Shown here: positions 8,366 through 16,314 of the stretch, piece after piece
How positions within the stretch are numbered: position 1 is the first letter of the stretch
Layout: the number at the start of each line of letters is the position of its first letter
From: Roseburia_D sp964388945
Lineage (GTDB): Bacteria > Bacillota > Clostridia > Lachnospirales > Lachnospiraceae
DNA length: 64,000 nucleotides
Direction of reading: 5' to 3'
NCBI GenBank assembly: GCA_964388945.1
Contig: CAYMCM010000001.1
Coordinates: forward strand, 1-64,000
The notes under the pieces: generated by a model
Databases searched by the model: none
What the model was told of the DNA's origin: nothing
The model's input: only the letters and a program-made list of their open reading frames with translations
Made by a program: the position numbers and the translations under genes

Positions 8366-10684
8366 TTATTCGTTTGGTATACTCTGCTCTCCCCCGCTTT
8401 GCTCTTCCATCTGCTGTGCGTCATCCTGCGCAGCCTGCTCGGCGCCCGCTTCGCCGGGCGGATCTGTCGGCGGCTGCGGCTGTTCTTGTAGCTGGTCTTC
8501 CGGCGGCTGCGGCTGTTCCTGCTGCGGCTGTTCTGCCGGCGGCTCTTGGGGTTTGGCTTCCGGTGACTGCGGCTGTTCCTGCGATTCTTCCGGTGGCTGC
8601 GGTTTAGCTTCCGTTTTGCTTTTTTCTTCTTTCGTTTGTGTATCATCCGGCTTTTTGTCCTCTGCCGTTTGTTCTTCCGGCTCTTCTTTTTGTCCAGTGC
8701 CCGAATAGGAAACATACGGAAGAAAATCAAGCGGTGTCAGACCGGTATGGATATTTTCCATAAAATCATGCCAGATATTTCCCGGATAGGAAGATCCTTT
8801 TAATGTCGGAAGCTCTTTCGGCATATCATAGCCAACCCATACACTGGTCGTATAATAACGCGAATAACCAACAAACCATCCGTCTTTGTTATCATTGGTC
8901 GTTCCTGTCTTGCCCGCACACGGCATCTGGCTGATCGCAAGTCCTTTTCCGGTTCCTTCTTTTACTACAGAAACAAGCATATCCGTCATCATACGCGCTG
9001 CATTTTCTTTATAAACAACTGTTTCTTCCCGGTCAGATACATAGATGTCATTTCCATCCGCATCCGTGATCCTGACAATACAGGTCGGCTCCCGGTATTT
9101 TCCGTTGTTCTCAAGCGCCGCATAACCAGCCGCCATTTCAAGTGCGGATACACCTCTCGTAAAACCACCGAGCGATGCCGCCATCTGCTCATCCTGAGCT
9201 TCCAGATGTGAAAAATTCATATTTCTCAGATAAGAGATTCCAACCTTCGGCGTCAGTTCCTCAAACAAATTCCATGCAACTGTATTTTTCGATGCTTCCA
9301 CCGCCTTACGCAGCGAAATCTTTCCTGCATAGCTCTTGCCCGCATTAGACGGACCGCCTTCGGTTTTTTCATCATTTACAATCGAATCCGGTGTATAACC
9401 GCGTTCCAATGCCGGTGTATACACGATCAGCGGTTTGATGGAACTTCCCGGCTGACGAAAACTCTGATATGCACGGTTTAGCGTGTATCCGGTGAGCTGC
9501 TGGCTCCGCCCGCCGACGATCGCCTTGACATTTCCGGTCTCATTGTCAATACATACCGCTGAACTCTGCATCTCATAAATGCCGTCATCTCCGACATCGG
9601 TATATTCCCTCAGGTTATCGTCCACACTCTGCTGGAGCGCCGCCTGCATATCAAGGTCGATCGATGTATAAATACGGTACCCTCCGGTGTAGAGTGTACG
9701 CTGGCATGCCGTATATGTCTCCTCGTACATCGTATCATAGGCTTCTTCCGCCTCCACCGTATCAAAACTGTACTGGAACTGAAATCCCTGAAGTTCCATC
9801 AGCGCGCGTGTTGCACAATTATAGGTATACGTTTCCACATAGTCATTTTTACTGGTCTGCGAACGGTTTAGCACAATTTCTTCCGCTATTGCAGAATCAT
9901 AGGCACTCTGCGTGATCTTGCCGTCTTCAAGCATATTTTTTAAGATCAGATTGCGCCTTGTGACTGTATTGTCCGCATGGTTCACCGGATCATACAAAGA
10001 AGGATTGTTCGGGATCGCGCATAAGAACGCGATCTGCGATAGATCAAGCTGATCCACAGTCGTGTTGAAATATCCCTTGCTTGCCGCCTGAATGCCGTAA
10101 TATCCATTTCCAAAATAGATATTATTCAGATAAAATTCCAGTATCTCATTTTTGGTATATTTTTTCTCCATCTTTAACGCAATAAAGATTTCTTCCATCT
10201 TTCGCTGCCAGGTCTTTTCCTGAGAAATAAAGACGTTTCGCGCAAGCTGCTGTGTGATCGTGCTTCCTCCCTGCGTGACCTCTCCGTCCCGCAGCATCGC
10301 AAGCACCGCACGCATGATCGCCCTGTAATCCACACCGCCATGCTGGTAGAATTTTTTATCCTCAATACTGATGATCGCCGCCGTCACATTTGTCGGAATC
10401 TGATCAAACCTCAGATAATAAACATCTTTTTCCCCTTTTAAGACCGAGATCTGATTTCCATTTGCGTCATACACGATGCTGGTCTGCGAAGCCTTAAATG
10501 TCGCCTTTGACGATGTCTTTACATAGTGCTCCGCCTCTGTTTTTAGCTGTGAGATCTGCTGTGCATAACCGCCCAGATAGTAATACGCCAGACCACCCAG
10601 CACAAGACACATCAAAAATATCTGAAATTTGATAAACCGCCAAAATCCACGGTATTTTTTCTTTCTTTTTTTCTTTCGGGACAT
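8366..10684 (-). CDS. Class A penicillin-binding protein (PBP1A-type)
   Basis: 772 residues: a very basic N-terminus (MSRKKKRKKK), one membrane anchor (about 18-38), a GT51 glycosyltransferase with IEDKKFYQHGG (catalytic Glu about 108) and GGSTITQQLARN, then a transpeptidase with PGSSIKPL (SxxK), SKNT (SxN) and AGKTGTT (KTG). It polymerises and cross-links peptidoglycan outside the membrane. The last 110 or so residues are a low-complexity Pro/Glu/Gln tail with recurring PQPPE-type units; at DNA level this is a GC-rich, skewed repeat between about 8380 and 8690. Its start abuts the upstream ATPase gene (sharing base 10684). Confidence 0.92.
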   Translation of the reverse strand: MSRKKKRKKKYRGFWRFIKFQIFLMCLVLGGLAYYYLGGYAQQISQLKTEAEHYVKTSSKATFKASQTSIVYDANGNQISVLKGEKDVYYLRFDQIPTNVTAAIISIEDKKFYQHGGVDYRAIMRAVLAMLRDGEVTQGGSTITQQLARNVFISQEKTWQRKMEEIFIALKMEKKYTKNEILEFYLNNIYFGNGYYGIQAASKGYFNTTVDQLDLSQIAFLCAIPNNPSLYDPVNHADNTVTRRNLILKNMLEDGKITQSAYDSAIAEEIVLNRSQTSKNDYVETYTYNCATRALMELQGFQFQYSFDTVEAEEAYDTMYEETYTACQRTLYTGGYRIYTSIDLDMQAALQQSVDDNLREYTDVGDDGIYEMQSSAVCIDNETGNVKAIVGGRSQQLTGYTLNRAYQSFRQPGSSIKPLIVYTPALERGYTPDSIVNDEKTEGGPSNAGKSYAGKISLRKAVEASKNTVAWNLFEELTPKVGISYLRNMNFSHLEAQDEQMAASLGGFTRGVSALEMAAGYAALENNGKYREPTCIVRITDADGNDIYVSDREETVVYKENAARMMTDMLVSVVKEGTGKGLAISQMPCAGKTGTTNDNKDGWFVGYSRYYTTSVWVGYDMPKELPTLKGSSYPGNIWHDFMENIHTGLTPLDFLPYVSYSGTGQKEEPEEQTAEDKKPDDTQTKEEKSKTEAKPQPPEESQEQPQSPEAKPQEPPAEQPQQEQPQPPEDQLQEQPQPPTDPPGEAGAEQAAQDDAQQMEEQSGGEQSIPNE

Positions 10685-12255
10685 CAGATGCCTCCTCCTG
10701 TATGTAAAACTATTCTATGATATGGAATATGATGCTTTTTCAAAATATCCAGTTCCCGTGATGTGCAGGAAAAAATAAGCGACTGCACCGACTGTCTGCT
10801 CAGATATGCGAGTACCGCCGCAAGGCGTTCTTCATCATAAAAAGCAAATGCCTCGTCAAAAGAAAAGAACATCGGCTCTCCAGAGACCACCTCTCCGAGC
10901 GCAATTCGGACTGCCAGATATACCTGCTCTATGGTTCCGCGGCTGAGCGCAGAAACCGGGATTTTCCTTTCTTTCTCATACACGACAATCTGCATTGCAT
11001 CATCAAAGCAAAGCCGTCCGTAACGCCCTCCCGTGATCTCGGAAAGAATCCGGGAAGCCGAAGCATATAGTCTTTCTTTTTCCTCCACAGCCATCACACC
11101 GGAAAGCGCCTGCAAGGTCTGCTGTGCCAAAAGCAATGCCTGTTCTTTCTTTTCATTCTGCACTTCACCACTGCTTTTTTGCATTGCTTCACTAATCGCA
11201 TCTCGCACGTTGCTAAGGCGCAGTTCCTTGTCATCTTTCTGCTCTGCCAACGCCTGTAGCAAAGCCTGATGACGCTGCATCTCTTCCTGCTGTTTTCTTA
11301 AATATACCGCCTCTATCACTTCTGCATTCTTCCCTTTTCGCAGATTCGGATGCATTTTTTGCCGATATTCCATCCACGCAGCAGCCAGTGTCAGAACAAG
11401 CAGTACCGTCTCTGCCGCATACCATACCGCAACAGGATACTTTCCAAACAAAAACAAATGAAAGACTGCTGCCATTCCGCAGATAACCCCGGCCGCAAAC
11501 GGTCGTAACCGTCTGTGATCCCGCTTCTTTTGCCCTGCTCTTTTTTCTTCCCGCATCATCGCCTGCATCGCAAGGTCATGACGGATCTTTTCCTGCCCGG
11601 ACTGCTCGGTCAGTTTTTGTATATCTTCCGTCAGGACACGTTCTTCCACCCGTAGTTTTTCGACCTCATTTTCTTTCTCCTGCAAAAGTGTCTTTTTCTC
11701 TTTTCGGATTTCTTTGCCGCGCCATTCAAGATGCTTCTGTGCCTGCGCAAAACTGATACTGGCTTCTCCTGTATTTTCCAGATTCGTGAGATATTCTCGC
11801 AGCAGACCGGTCAGTTCATTTCCTGTTACCGCCCCTGTCTGTCCAATACACCAGGTATTCTGATATGCACTCTGGCTCAGATCCCCGATCAGCATAGAAA
11901 GATCTCCAAATTCCACGGAAAGCTGTTCCCCATCCGCCTCATTCCAAAGCTTTGCGGTTTTTTCTTTATGATAAAAATTTCGAGTGAGCGAAAACGGTCT
12001 GCCCTCCACTTCAAAACGCAGTCTGCCGCAGTAATACGATGCCGCATTCCACGGCTCATAACGGCGGTAAGTATCATTTTCCGGATTCCTGCCCCGCTTT
12101 GGCTCCATACCAAAGAGCATTGCCGTGACAAACTCCTGCAAGGTAGATTTTCCTGCCTCATTCTCTCCGCAGATCACATTGATACCCGGCGCAAACGTGA
12201 CTGTCTGATTATGAAGTTTTCCGAAATTTTCTATGTATGCTTCTTTTAATATCAT
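10684..12255 (-). CDS. SbcC/Rad50-like ATPase, short YhaN-type
   Basis: 523 residues. Walker A is GENEAGKST (about 30-38), preceded by the typical AYIENFGKL opening; the ABC-type signature SRGTIEQVYLAVRIALGE and a Walker B (FSFDEAFAFYD) are near the C-terminus. Between the halves lie coiled-coil stretches (about 150-240 and 310-370) and two hydrophobic segments at about 252-296 that look like a membrane hairpin. It is shorter than B. subtilis YhaN or SbcC. With the nuclease encoded just upstream (4-bp overlap) it should form an Mre11-Rad50-like DNA-end processing complex. The membrane hairpin suggests a membrane-associated form. Confidence 0.8.
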   Translation of the reverse strand: MILKEAYIENFGKLHNQTVTFAPGINVICGENEAGKSTLQEFVTAMLFGMEPKRGRNPENDTYRRYEPWNAASYYCGRLRFEVEGRPFSLTRNFYHKEKTAKLWNEADGEQLSVEFGDLSMLIGDLSQSAYQNTWCIGQTGAVTGNELTGLLREYLTNLENTGEASISFAQAQKHLEWRGKEIRKEKKTLLQEKENEVEKLRVEERVLTEDIQKLTEQSGQEKIRHDLAMQAMMREEKRAGQKKRDHRRLRPFAAGVICGMAAVFHLFLFGKYPVAVWYAAETVLLVLTLAAAWMEYRQKMHPNLRKGKNAEVIEAVYLRKQQEEMQRHQALLQALAEQKDDKELRLSNVRDAISEAMQKSSGEVQNEKKEQALLLAQQTLQALSGVMAVEEKERLYASASRILSEITGGRYGRLCFDDAMQIVVYEKERKIPVSALSRGTIEQVYLAVRIALGEVVSGEPMFFSFDEAFAFYDEERLAAVLAYLSRQSVQSLIFSCTSRELDILKKHHIPYHRIVLHTGGGI

Positions 12256-13310
12256 CTCTGCTCCATTGCCCGGTAGATCGCATCCACGCCATAATAAAGC
12301 GCTTCCTTTGTGACCGTATTCTGCGGCATTGCCTCTATCTGTAAAATATATTTTTCCAAGAGCGTGCCGTGGTATTCTCTCTTTAACTTTGCAAAATCAT
12401 ATGCCGGAAACAGCCTGTTCTCCACCGCCGCCACATCCGGGAAATCAAGCAGCCTTTCTGTATCCGGCTCTGCTCCCGGTGCAAAACTCCCGGTAAGCAC
12501 CACCCGGTATTTCTGATATGGCTCTTTTGCCGCCAACGCCTGTTTCAGTCCTGTTTCCACGTCCTGCTGCGTCATATTTTCATCCACGCGTAATTCGTAT
12601 GGCACATACTCACATTTGCGGATCGGATAAAATGACACCACGCAGCCGCGTTTGGTCACCTCACCCATCCAGTAGCCATGCGGCCCCATGTCATTGCAGT
12701 CAGTCGGTTCTAAGGAACCCGCCATAACCGCCCTGTTTTTTATGATCTGTCCACCTTTATGAATATGACCACAGGCAATGTAATCAAATCCGCTCTCCCG
12801 AAGCGCCGTTTCCGACATCGGGATATGTTTTGCGTCTCCGCCATGTGCCAGCAGAAGATTGATCTTCGCCGGATCATCTGGTCTTGCCGTATTATAAAGA
12901 TCCGATGTTATCTCTCTGTGCCAGTAACTCAAACCGTAAACACATGCCTGATACTCCGGAATTTCCACGACCCCTAACTGCTCTTCCTTAAAAAAAATCA
13001 CATTTTCTGCAAACGCAAATCCACGGTAATTCGATTTCGGATGTATGTAGTCATGATTTCCGGCGATCAGCGCCACCTTTGTATGCGTAAGTTCAGCAAA
13101 AAGCTGATTGACCTCTTTTAGCTCCCGCATAAGCGGCTGACGGTGAAACAGATCTCCCGCGATCAGCAAAAGATCTGCCTTCTCCCGCTCCGCCACTGCA
13201 AGAACCTCTCTAAAGGAATCCCATATATCCTGTTGTCTGCGCGTACTCCACGGCTTTCCCACATCCGGTATCAGCCCTAAATGTACATCTGCTATATGTA
13301 TGAACTTCAT
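12252..13310 (-). CDS. SbcD/Mre11-like DNA exonuclease (YhaO-type metallophosphoesterase)
   Basis: 352 residues. The calcineurin-like phosphoesterase motifs are in order: FIHIADVHLG, LLLIAGDLFH, ALIAGNHDYIH, LLLAHGG and ACGHIHKG, providing the two-metal site of Mre11/SbcD nucleases. The C-terminal third is the capping and partner-binding region. It overlaps the ATPase gene by 4 bp, so translation is probably coupled. It presumably cleaves hairpin or blocked DNA ends with that ATPase. It is the first gene of the operon that continues into the ATPase, PBP1A and the membrane protein. Confidence 0.85.
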   Translation of the reverse strand: MKFIHIADVHLGLIPDVGKPWSTRRQQDIWDSFREVLAVAEREKADLLLIAGDLFHRQPLMRELKEVNQLFAELTHTKVALIAGNHDYIHPKSNYRGFAFAENVIFFKEEQLGVVEIPEYQACVYGLSYWHREITSDLYNTARPDDPAKINLLLAHGGDAKHIPMSETALRESGFDYIACGHIHKGGQIIKNRAVMAGSLEPTDCNDMGPHGYWMGEVTKRGCVVSFYPIRKCEYVPYELRVDENMTQQDVETGLKQALAAKEPYQKYRVVLTGSFAPGAEPDTERLLDFPDVAAVENRLFPAYDFAKLKREYHGTLLEKYILQIEAMPQNTVTKEALYYGVDAIYRAMEQR

Positions 13311-13459
13311 GTGGTCCCAATTACCCTTTCATCCAGCCTGCGCTCTGCGCCGCTCCTGCATTTGTATCTTTTTATTTTACACTGAACGCATGGATTATAC
13401 AAGGTGGCACGATTCTTAAAATTCCATGAACTGTTTCTAAAATAATCATATGCCGGACG

Positions 13460-13494
13460 AAAAAAACACCCAGATGCTTTCACATCTGAGTGTC
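13460..13494 (-). terminator. Rho-independent terminator closing the agrDB transcript
   Basis: On the minus strand GACACTCAGATG pairs with CATCTGGGTGTT and is followed by TTTTTT. It lies 66 bases after the stop of the 208-residue gene at 13560. The rest of 13311-13559 holds no gene that I can support. Confidence 0.75.
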
Positions 13495-13559
13495 TTTTAA
13501 CCATAATCGGTATAGTATCCTTATGCACTTTCTTCCTCCTTGCGCTTTCATGCACTGCC

Positions 13560-14186
13560 TCACGCAAACTCCATGTAATCCGTTCCGTAAGGCAAAACAG
13601 CTTCTCCACGCTTTTGGCAGGTCTGGTAGTAACGGTCATAATCTTGTTTTGCACATATTTTTCCTTCCCTGCTGTAAAAAAACGTATTGCTGCGCTCGCC
13701 AACCCTGACGGTAAAAAATCCGTGCCGAATACCATATTTCTGCAAAATGCCATCCACTTCACCGGGTGTTTTAAATTCCATGTCAAACACGGCTGTTCGC
13801 GGTGTCACACTTAAGGAGCGGATAAATCCCCAGCACTCATAGGCTTCTTTACATTTTTTGCCATGATTCCAAGCATATAGTGCTTCCGAATGCATCAGCC
13901 GGAAATCTCCGTTTTTTGCAATGTGCATTGCCCATTTTCTTCCATCCGCATCTGGAACTCCATAAAATTTTCCCTTTTCGATCGTGATCGTATTGTTCTC
14001 ACTTTTAATCTCTCGTATCAGACTGTCATTTATCTTTTCCACATCATCCATACTGCATTTATGACCTTCGACATAAAACACATTCCAGTCCGCCACTTTC
14101 ATATCCTCTAATGCTTCCCAGATTTTCTCCCTTGCCAATGCTGCTTTGGTAATCTTCTGTGATTTTAATCCACTGATGCCTTCCAT
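13560..14186 (-). CDS. Unrecognised protein downstream of agrDB
   Basis: About 208 residues, soluble, with no signal peptide or membrane segment. I do not recognise it. It is rich in aromatic residues and lysine, has four or five scattered cysteines and includes DWNVFYVEGHKCS near the N-terminus. It follows agrB by about 76 bases in the same direction with a terminator after it, so it is probably in the agrDB transcript. The open frame extends to a GTG at 14204 (six more residues); neither start has a strong ribosome site. It could be an effector of the quorum response or an unrelated passenger. Confidence 0.5.
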   Translation of the reverse strand: MEGISGLKSQKITKAALAREKIWEALEDMKVADWNVFYVEGHKCSMDDVEKINDSLIREIKSENNTITIEKGKFYGVPDADGRKWAMHIAKNGDFRLMHSEALYAWNHGKKCKEAYECWGFIRSLSVTPRTAVFDMEFKTPGEVDGILQKYGIRHGFFTVRVGERSNTFFYSREGKICAKQDYDRYYQTCQKRGEAVLPYGTDYMEFA

Positions 14187-14262
14187 ATTACTACTTTTCT
14201 CCACTTCCCAAAACGATAATTTCTTCTCCTATTATCATCAAATCCCCTGTCTTTTCAAGTAA

Positions 14263-14880
14263 TTATGTATGAAACGACATTTTTTCATCTGTTTTGGTCA
14301 GTTTTAAAAAAAGACGGTATAATCTGAAACCTGCACACGGTATCTGTAATACCGCAGTCAGGACGATCCCAAGCGAAATACAGACGGCTGCATTTTCCTG
14401 TCCGCCTAAAGAAAGAATCCATGCAAGACATCCAAATGCCGCCGCAAGCAGAATCGTAATTCTATGATAACGTTTCTTCTCATCTGCATCCAGCCTCCGA
14501 TTTTCAGAATCTACCGGGCTTAGCAAAGAAAGACTAAGCACCGCCCCTCCCGTCACAAACATCAGTACCGGACCGCAGTTCATCCATTCGGAAAGTTCTA
14601 TACAAAAAAGCAGCAGCAGGCACGAACATACAAAGCACACCCACGCATATTTTGCGTGTATCCCTCCGCTGAATTTCCGGATAACCAGAAACGGAAGTAT
14701 CAAAACAATGCTCTGCCATGTTTTTCCAAGCAGTGTTCCTATTACGATTGTTAGGAATAACGGCGATATGGTAATCAGAAAGCTATATGCCGCATAGACA
14801 TATAGCTCTCTGTCAGATTCTTTGACCGCCCCATATCGGATGAGCCAGCCGGTTATTCCCTCTGCGCACCGCGCGATCAT
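14263..14880 (-). CDS. agrB: AgrB-type autoinducer-processing membrane protease
   Basis: 205 residues with four to six membrane segments. The catalytic pair of the AgrB family is present: His75 in RKFSGGIHA and Cys82 in YAWVC, seven residues apart as in Staphylococcus AgrB (His77/Cys84). AgrB cuts the AgrD propeptide at its C-terminal side, forms the thiolactone ring and takes part in export. Its ATG overlaps the agrD stop (ATGA), so the two are translationally coupled. The order agrD-agrB differs from Staphylococcus (agrB-agrD) but occurs in Clostridia. Confidence 0.9.
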   Translation of the reverse strand: MIARCAEGITGWLIRYGAVKESDRELYVYAAYSFLITISPLFLTIVIGTLLGKTWQSIVLILPFLVIRKFSGGIHAKYAWVCFVCSCLLLLFCIELSEWMNCGPVLMFVTGGAVLSLSLLSPVDSENRRLDADEKKRYHRITILLAAAFGCLAWILSLGGQENAAVCISLGIVLTAVLQIPCAGFRLYRLFLKLTKTDEKMSFHT

Positions 14881-15029
14881 TTACTCTTCCTGTAACGTGC
14901 CAGTTCCTTCGGTGCCTTCGGCTGATAAACAATTCCACAGGATGCCGAATTCGCATCTGCTTTCAGCATCGTATCCAATGCTGCTGCCACCCCTTTTGCT
15001 GCCTGTTTCCCAACATTTTTCTTTGTCAT
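14877..15029 (-). CDS. agrD: AgrD-like cyclic lactone autoinducer propeptide
   Basis: A 50-codon gene. It has an amphipathic N-terminal helix (MTKKNVGKQAAKGVAAALDT), a central signal region NSASCGIVYQPKAPKEL and a basic C-terminus ending RYRKSK. The Cys plus the YQPKAPK tail is the hallmark of clostridial AgrD. By analogy the mature signal would be a five-residue thiolactone ring, Cys-Gly-Ile-Val-Tyr, with a short N-terminal tail. AAGGAG sits eight bases before the ATG. The stop overlaps the agrB start by 4 bp. Confidence 0.88.
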   Translation of the reverse strand: MTKKNVGKQAAKGVAAALDTMLKADANSASCGIVYQPKAPKELARYRKSK

Positions 15030-15100
15030 AATTTCTTCTCCTTTCCGGATAAACATCTTTCGGTTACGCCCTTATAATAATCGCTTTTCCAGCAAAAATC

Positions 15101-15122
15101 GACCGTTTTTGCGCAAACGGTC
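15101..15122. promoter_or_regulatory. Inverted repeat in the divergent agr intergenic region
   Basis: Arms GACCGTTT (15101-15108) and AAACGGTC (15115-15122) are perfectly complementary around a 6-bp centre. It sits between agrD (minus) and the XRE regulator (plus). A candidate operator for the adjacent XRE protein; binding is inference. The short stretch also holds AT-rich sequence suitable for both promoters, but I could not assign -35/-10 pairs with confidence. Confidence 0.5.
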
Positions 15123-15225
15123 AGATATACTTTTATATTGGTTGAGAACTTGTTTCTGTGCACATTTTTTTACTCCCCGTACAGAAAAATACAACTATTT
15201 CAGAAGTTTTTAAGATAAGGATGTG

Positions 15226-15582
15226 ATGCATTTGTACCTGCGCTATGTCGAAATGGGAAACCGCATAAGGGTGCGGCGTAAGGAACTGAATTTAAAGCAG
15301 GGGGAACTTGCCGGACTGCTTTCTATCTCGAATAATCATATGTCCGCCATCGAAAGCGGCAAACAAAAAACCAGTATTGACACCTTTCTCAACCTGTGTG
15401 AAGCCTTAAGAGTGACTCCAGATTATCTTCTGCTCGGCAGTATGCACGCGAACAACATTTCAAAAGACATTACCGATAAGCTTCGCCTTTGCAGTCCGTC
15501 CGACCTCGCTCTTGCCGAACGTTTTATCGAACTGCTCGTAGACCGCAACCGGACTCCGTGGAACGATGACCACTTTATCTAA
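15226..15582 (+). CDS. XRE-family transcriptional regulator
   Basis: About 118 residues. A classic helix-turn-helix occupies about 8-65: GNRIRVRRKELNLKQGELAG, then LLSISNNHMSAIESGKQKTSIDTFLNLCEALRVTPDYLLLG. The C-terminal 45 residues are a short helical part. A GTG three bases upstream is possible; the ATG is chosen with TAAGGA close by. It is the first gene of the agrA-agrC unit, 18 bases from the response regulator, so it probably tunes the quorum system, perhaps through the inverted repeat at 15101-15122. Confidence 0.85.
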   Translation: MHLYLRYVEMGNRIRVRRKELNLKQGELAGLLSISNNHMSAIESGKQKTSIDTFLNLCEALRVTPDYLLLGSMHANNISKDITDKLRLCSPSDLALAERFIELLVDRNRTPWNDDHFI

Positions 15583-15600
15583 TATAAGGAGAAAAAATTT

Positions 15601-16308
15601 ATGCGTATACTGATCTGCGATGATGACCGCACGATTGCGGAACAGCTTTCTGGCTACATTCATGACTTTTTTGCCCGGAATCACTTAAAATGTCCTGCCA
15701 TATCACTCTTTTTTGACGGTGAGTCCCTGCTCGCAGACTCTGGTGACAAAGATCTGGTTTTTCTTGATGTGGAAATGCCCGGCGTAGATGGCATTTATGT
15801 CGGACAGCAGCTGAAAAAGAAAAACCCGGACACTATCATCTTTGTGGTGACCTCCTATACCGAATATCTGGATGAGGCAATGCGTTTTCATGTGTTCCGT
15901 TACCTCTCCAAACCCGTAGACCGTCAGAGACTCTTCCGCAATCTGAAAGATGCGCTGAAACACTATAATTCCGTGACAGAAAAAGTCGCAGTCGAAACCA
16001 GACAGGGCGTATTTACCATCCCTGTTTCCGATATTATCTGTCTGGAAACACAGGGACGCAAACTCATCCTTCATACACCCGAAAAGGACTTTGAGTCCGT
16101 TCATAATATGCAGTTCTGGACAGACACCCTTCCCAAAAGCTGTTTTTTTCAGTCACATCGCAGTTTTCTTGTAAATCTTGCGCATGTTTCAGAATTTGAC
16201 CACTCACTGATCCGCCTTGCAAACCATCGTTTTGAAGCCTACCTGACACGCAGAAAATACACCGAATTTAAAGAAGCATATTTTTTATACTTGGAAAGTA
16301 CGAGGTAA
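15601..16308 (+). CDS. agrA: LytTR response regulator of the agr system (AgrA-like)
   Basis: 235 residues. The receiver domain is seen as MRILICDDDR with the phospho-acceptor Asp at about 56 (LVFLDVEMPG) and LSKPV as the conserved lysine loop. The C-terminal LytTR DNA-binding domain holds IICLETQGRKLILH and FFQSHRSFLVNL. It is flanked by the XRE gene (18 bases) and the kinase gene (6 bases), indicating one operon. It should receive phosphate from the adjacent kinase and activate agrDB and targets through paired LytTR sites. I did not find an unambiguous LytTR direct repeat in 15030-15225. Confidence 0.88.
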   Translation: MRILICDDDRTIAEQLSGYIHDFFARNHLKCPAISLFFDGESLLADSGDKDLVFLDVEMPGVDGIYVGQQLKKKNPDTIIFVVTSYTEYLDEAMRFHVFRYLSKPVDRQRLFRNLKDALKHYNSVTEKVAVETRQGVFTIPVSDIICLETQGRKLILHTPEKDFESVHNMQFWTDTLPKSCFFQSHRSFLVNLAHVSEFDHSLIRLANHRFEAYLTRRKYTEFKEAYFLYLESTR

Positions 16309-16314
16309 CCGATT

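Noticed and set aside
8275..8730. 151-codon minus-strand frame rich in Arg, Lys and Ser
   Set aside because: It is an out-of-frame reading of the repetitive Pro/Gln tail of the PBP gene; the composition is an artefact of the repeat.
13307..13786. 159-codon minus-strand frame overlapping the end of the gene at 13560
   Set aside because: It crosses the terminator at 13460-13494 and overlaps the better-supported frame; there is no ribosome site or recognisable domain.
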